A DNA stretch of 5,908 bases from DATLYH01 sp035575035 (GTDB lineage: Bacteria > Planctomycetota > Planctomycetia > Gemmatales > Gemmataceae): the NCBI GenBank assembly GCA_035575035.1, contig DATLYH010000400.1, forward strand, positions 1 to 5,908, given 5' to 3'. Under the pieces are notes generated by a model. It saw nothing but the letters and a program-made list of their open reading frames with translations. It was not told where the DNA came from and made no database searches. This document shows positions 5,899 through 5,908 of this stretch, piece by piece; the stretch's first letter is position 1; every line of letters starts with the position of its first letter. The position numbers and the translations under genes are program-made.

Positions 5899-5908
5899 AT
5901 CGCCGGCC
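5895..5908 (+). CDS. Possible start of a downstream gene (cut by window edge)
   Basis: The ATG at 5895 overlaps the SDR stop as ATGA and opens a frame reading MNRR to the window end. Such four-base overlaps are typical of translationally coupled operon genes. Only four complete codons are visible and no good ribosome-binding site precedes it, so the product is unknown and the call is tentative. Confidence 0.35.

Overview
The window is visibly GC-rich, with strong G/C preference at third codon positions. It looks like a bacterial chromosome segment in which a transposon graveyard abuts an envelope or polysaccharide gene cluster. The transposase types, the weak use of Shine-Dalgarno sites and the large membrane proteins would suit a planctomycete (Gemmata-like). 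That placement is inference from remembered family resemblance, not from a marker gene.

Layout. Positions 1-479 (+) hold the C-terminal part of an IS630-family transposase, cut by the left window edge. About 508-1085 on the minus strand is decayed transposase DNA. First comes an internally deleted IS5-like remnant (about 508-718). Joined to it is the N-terminal half of a second IS630-family transposase (about 706-1085), carrying a one-base homopolymer frameshift and an in-frame TAG. About 1090-1252 is non-coding, with no convincing promoter.

Three apparently intact plus-strand genes follow. 1253-2842 encodes a 529-aa DUF2142-family polytopic membrane protein. 2929-4824 encodes a 631-aa polytopic membrane protein with an FRPL-type loop and a roughly 160-aa C-terminal non-membrane domain, looking like a GT-C-type glycosyltransferase relative. 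4951-5898 encodes a 315-aa extended-SDR nucleotide-sugar epimerase/dehydratase. The stop of the last gene overlaps an ATG that probably starts a fourth gene beyond the window.

Possible joint role (inference): the soluble SDR would make or modify an activated sugar, and the two membrane proteins would transfer or handle glycans on a lipid carrier across the membrane. The first two genes are close (86 nt, with a possible TGATG overlap start) and probably co-transcribed. The SDR gene has its own leader with a sigma70-like promoter candidate and a GC-rich hairpin. No RNA genes, CRISPR arrays or convincing intrinsic terminators were seen.
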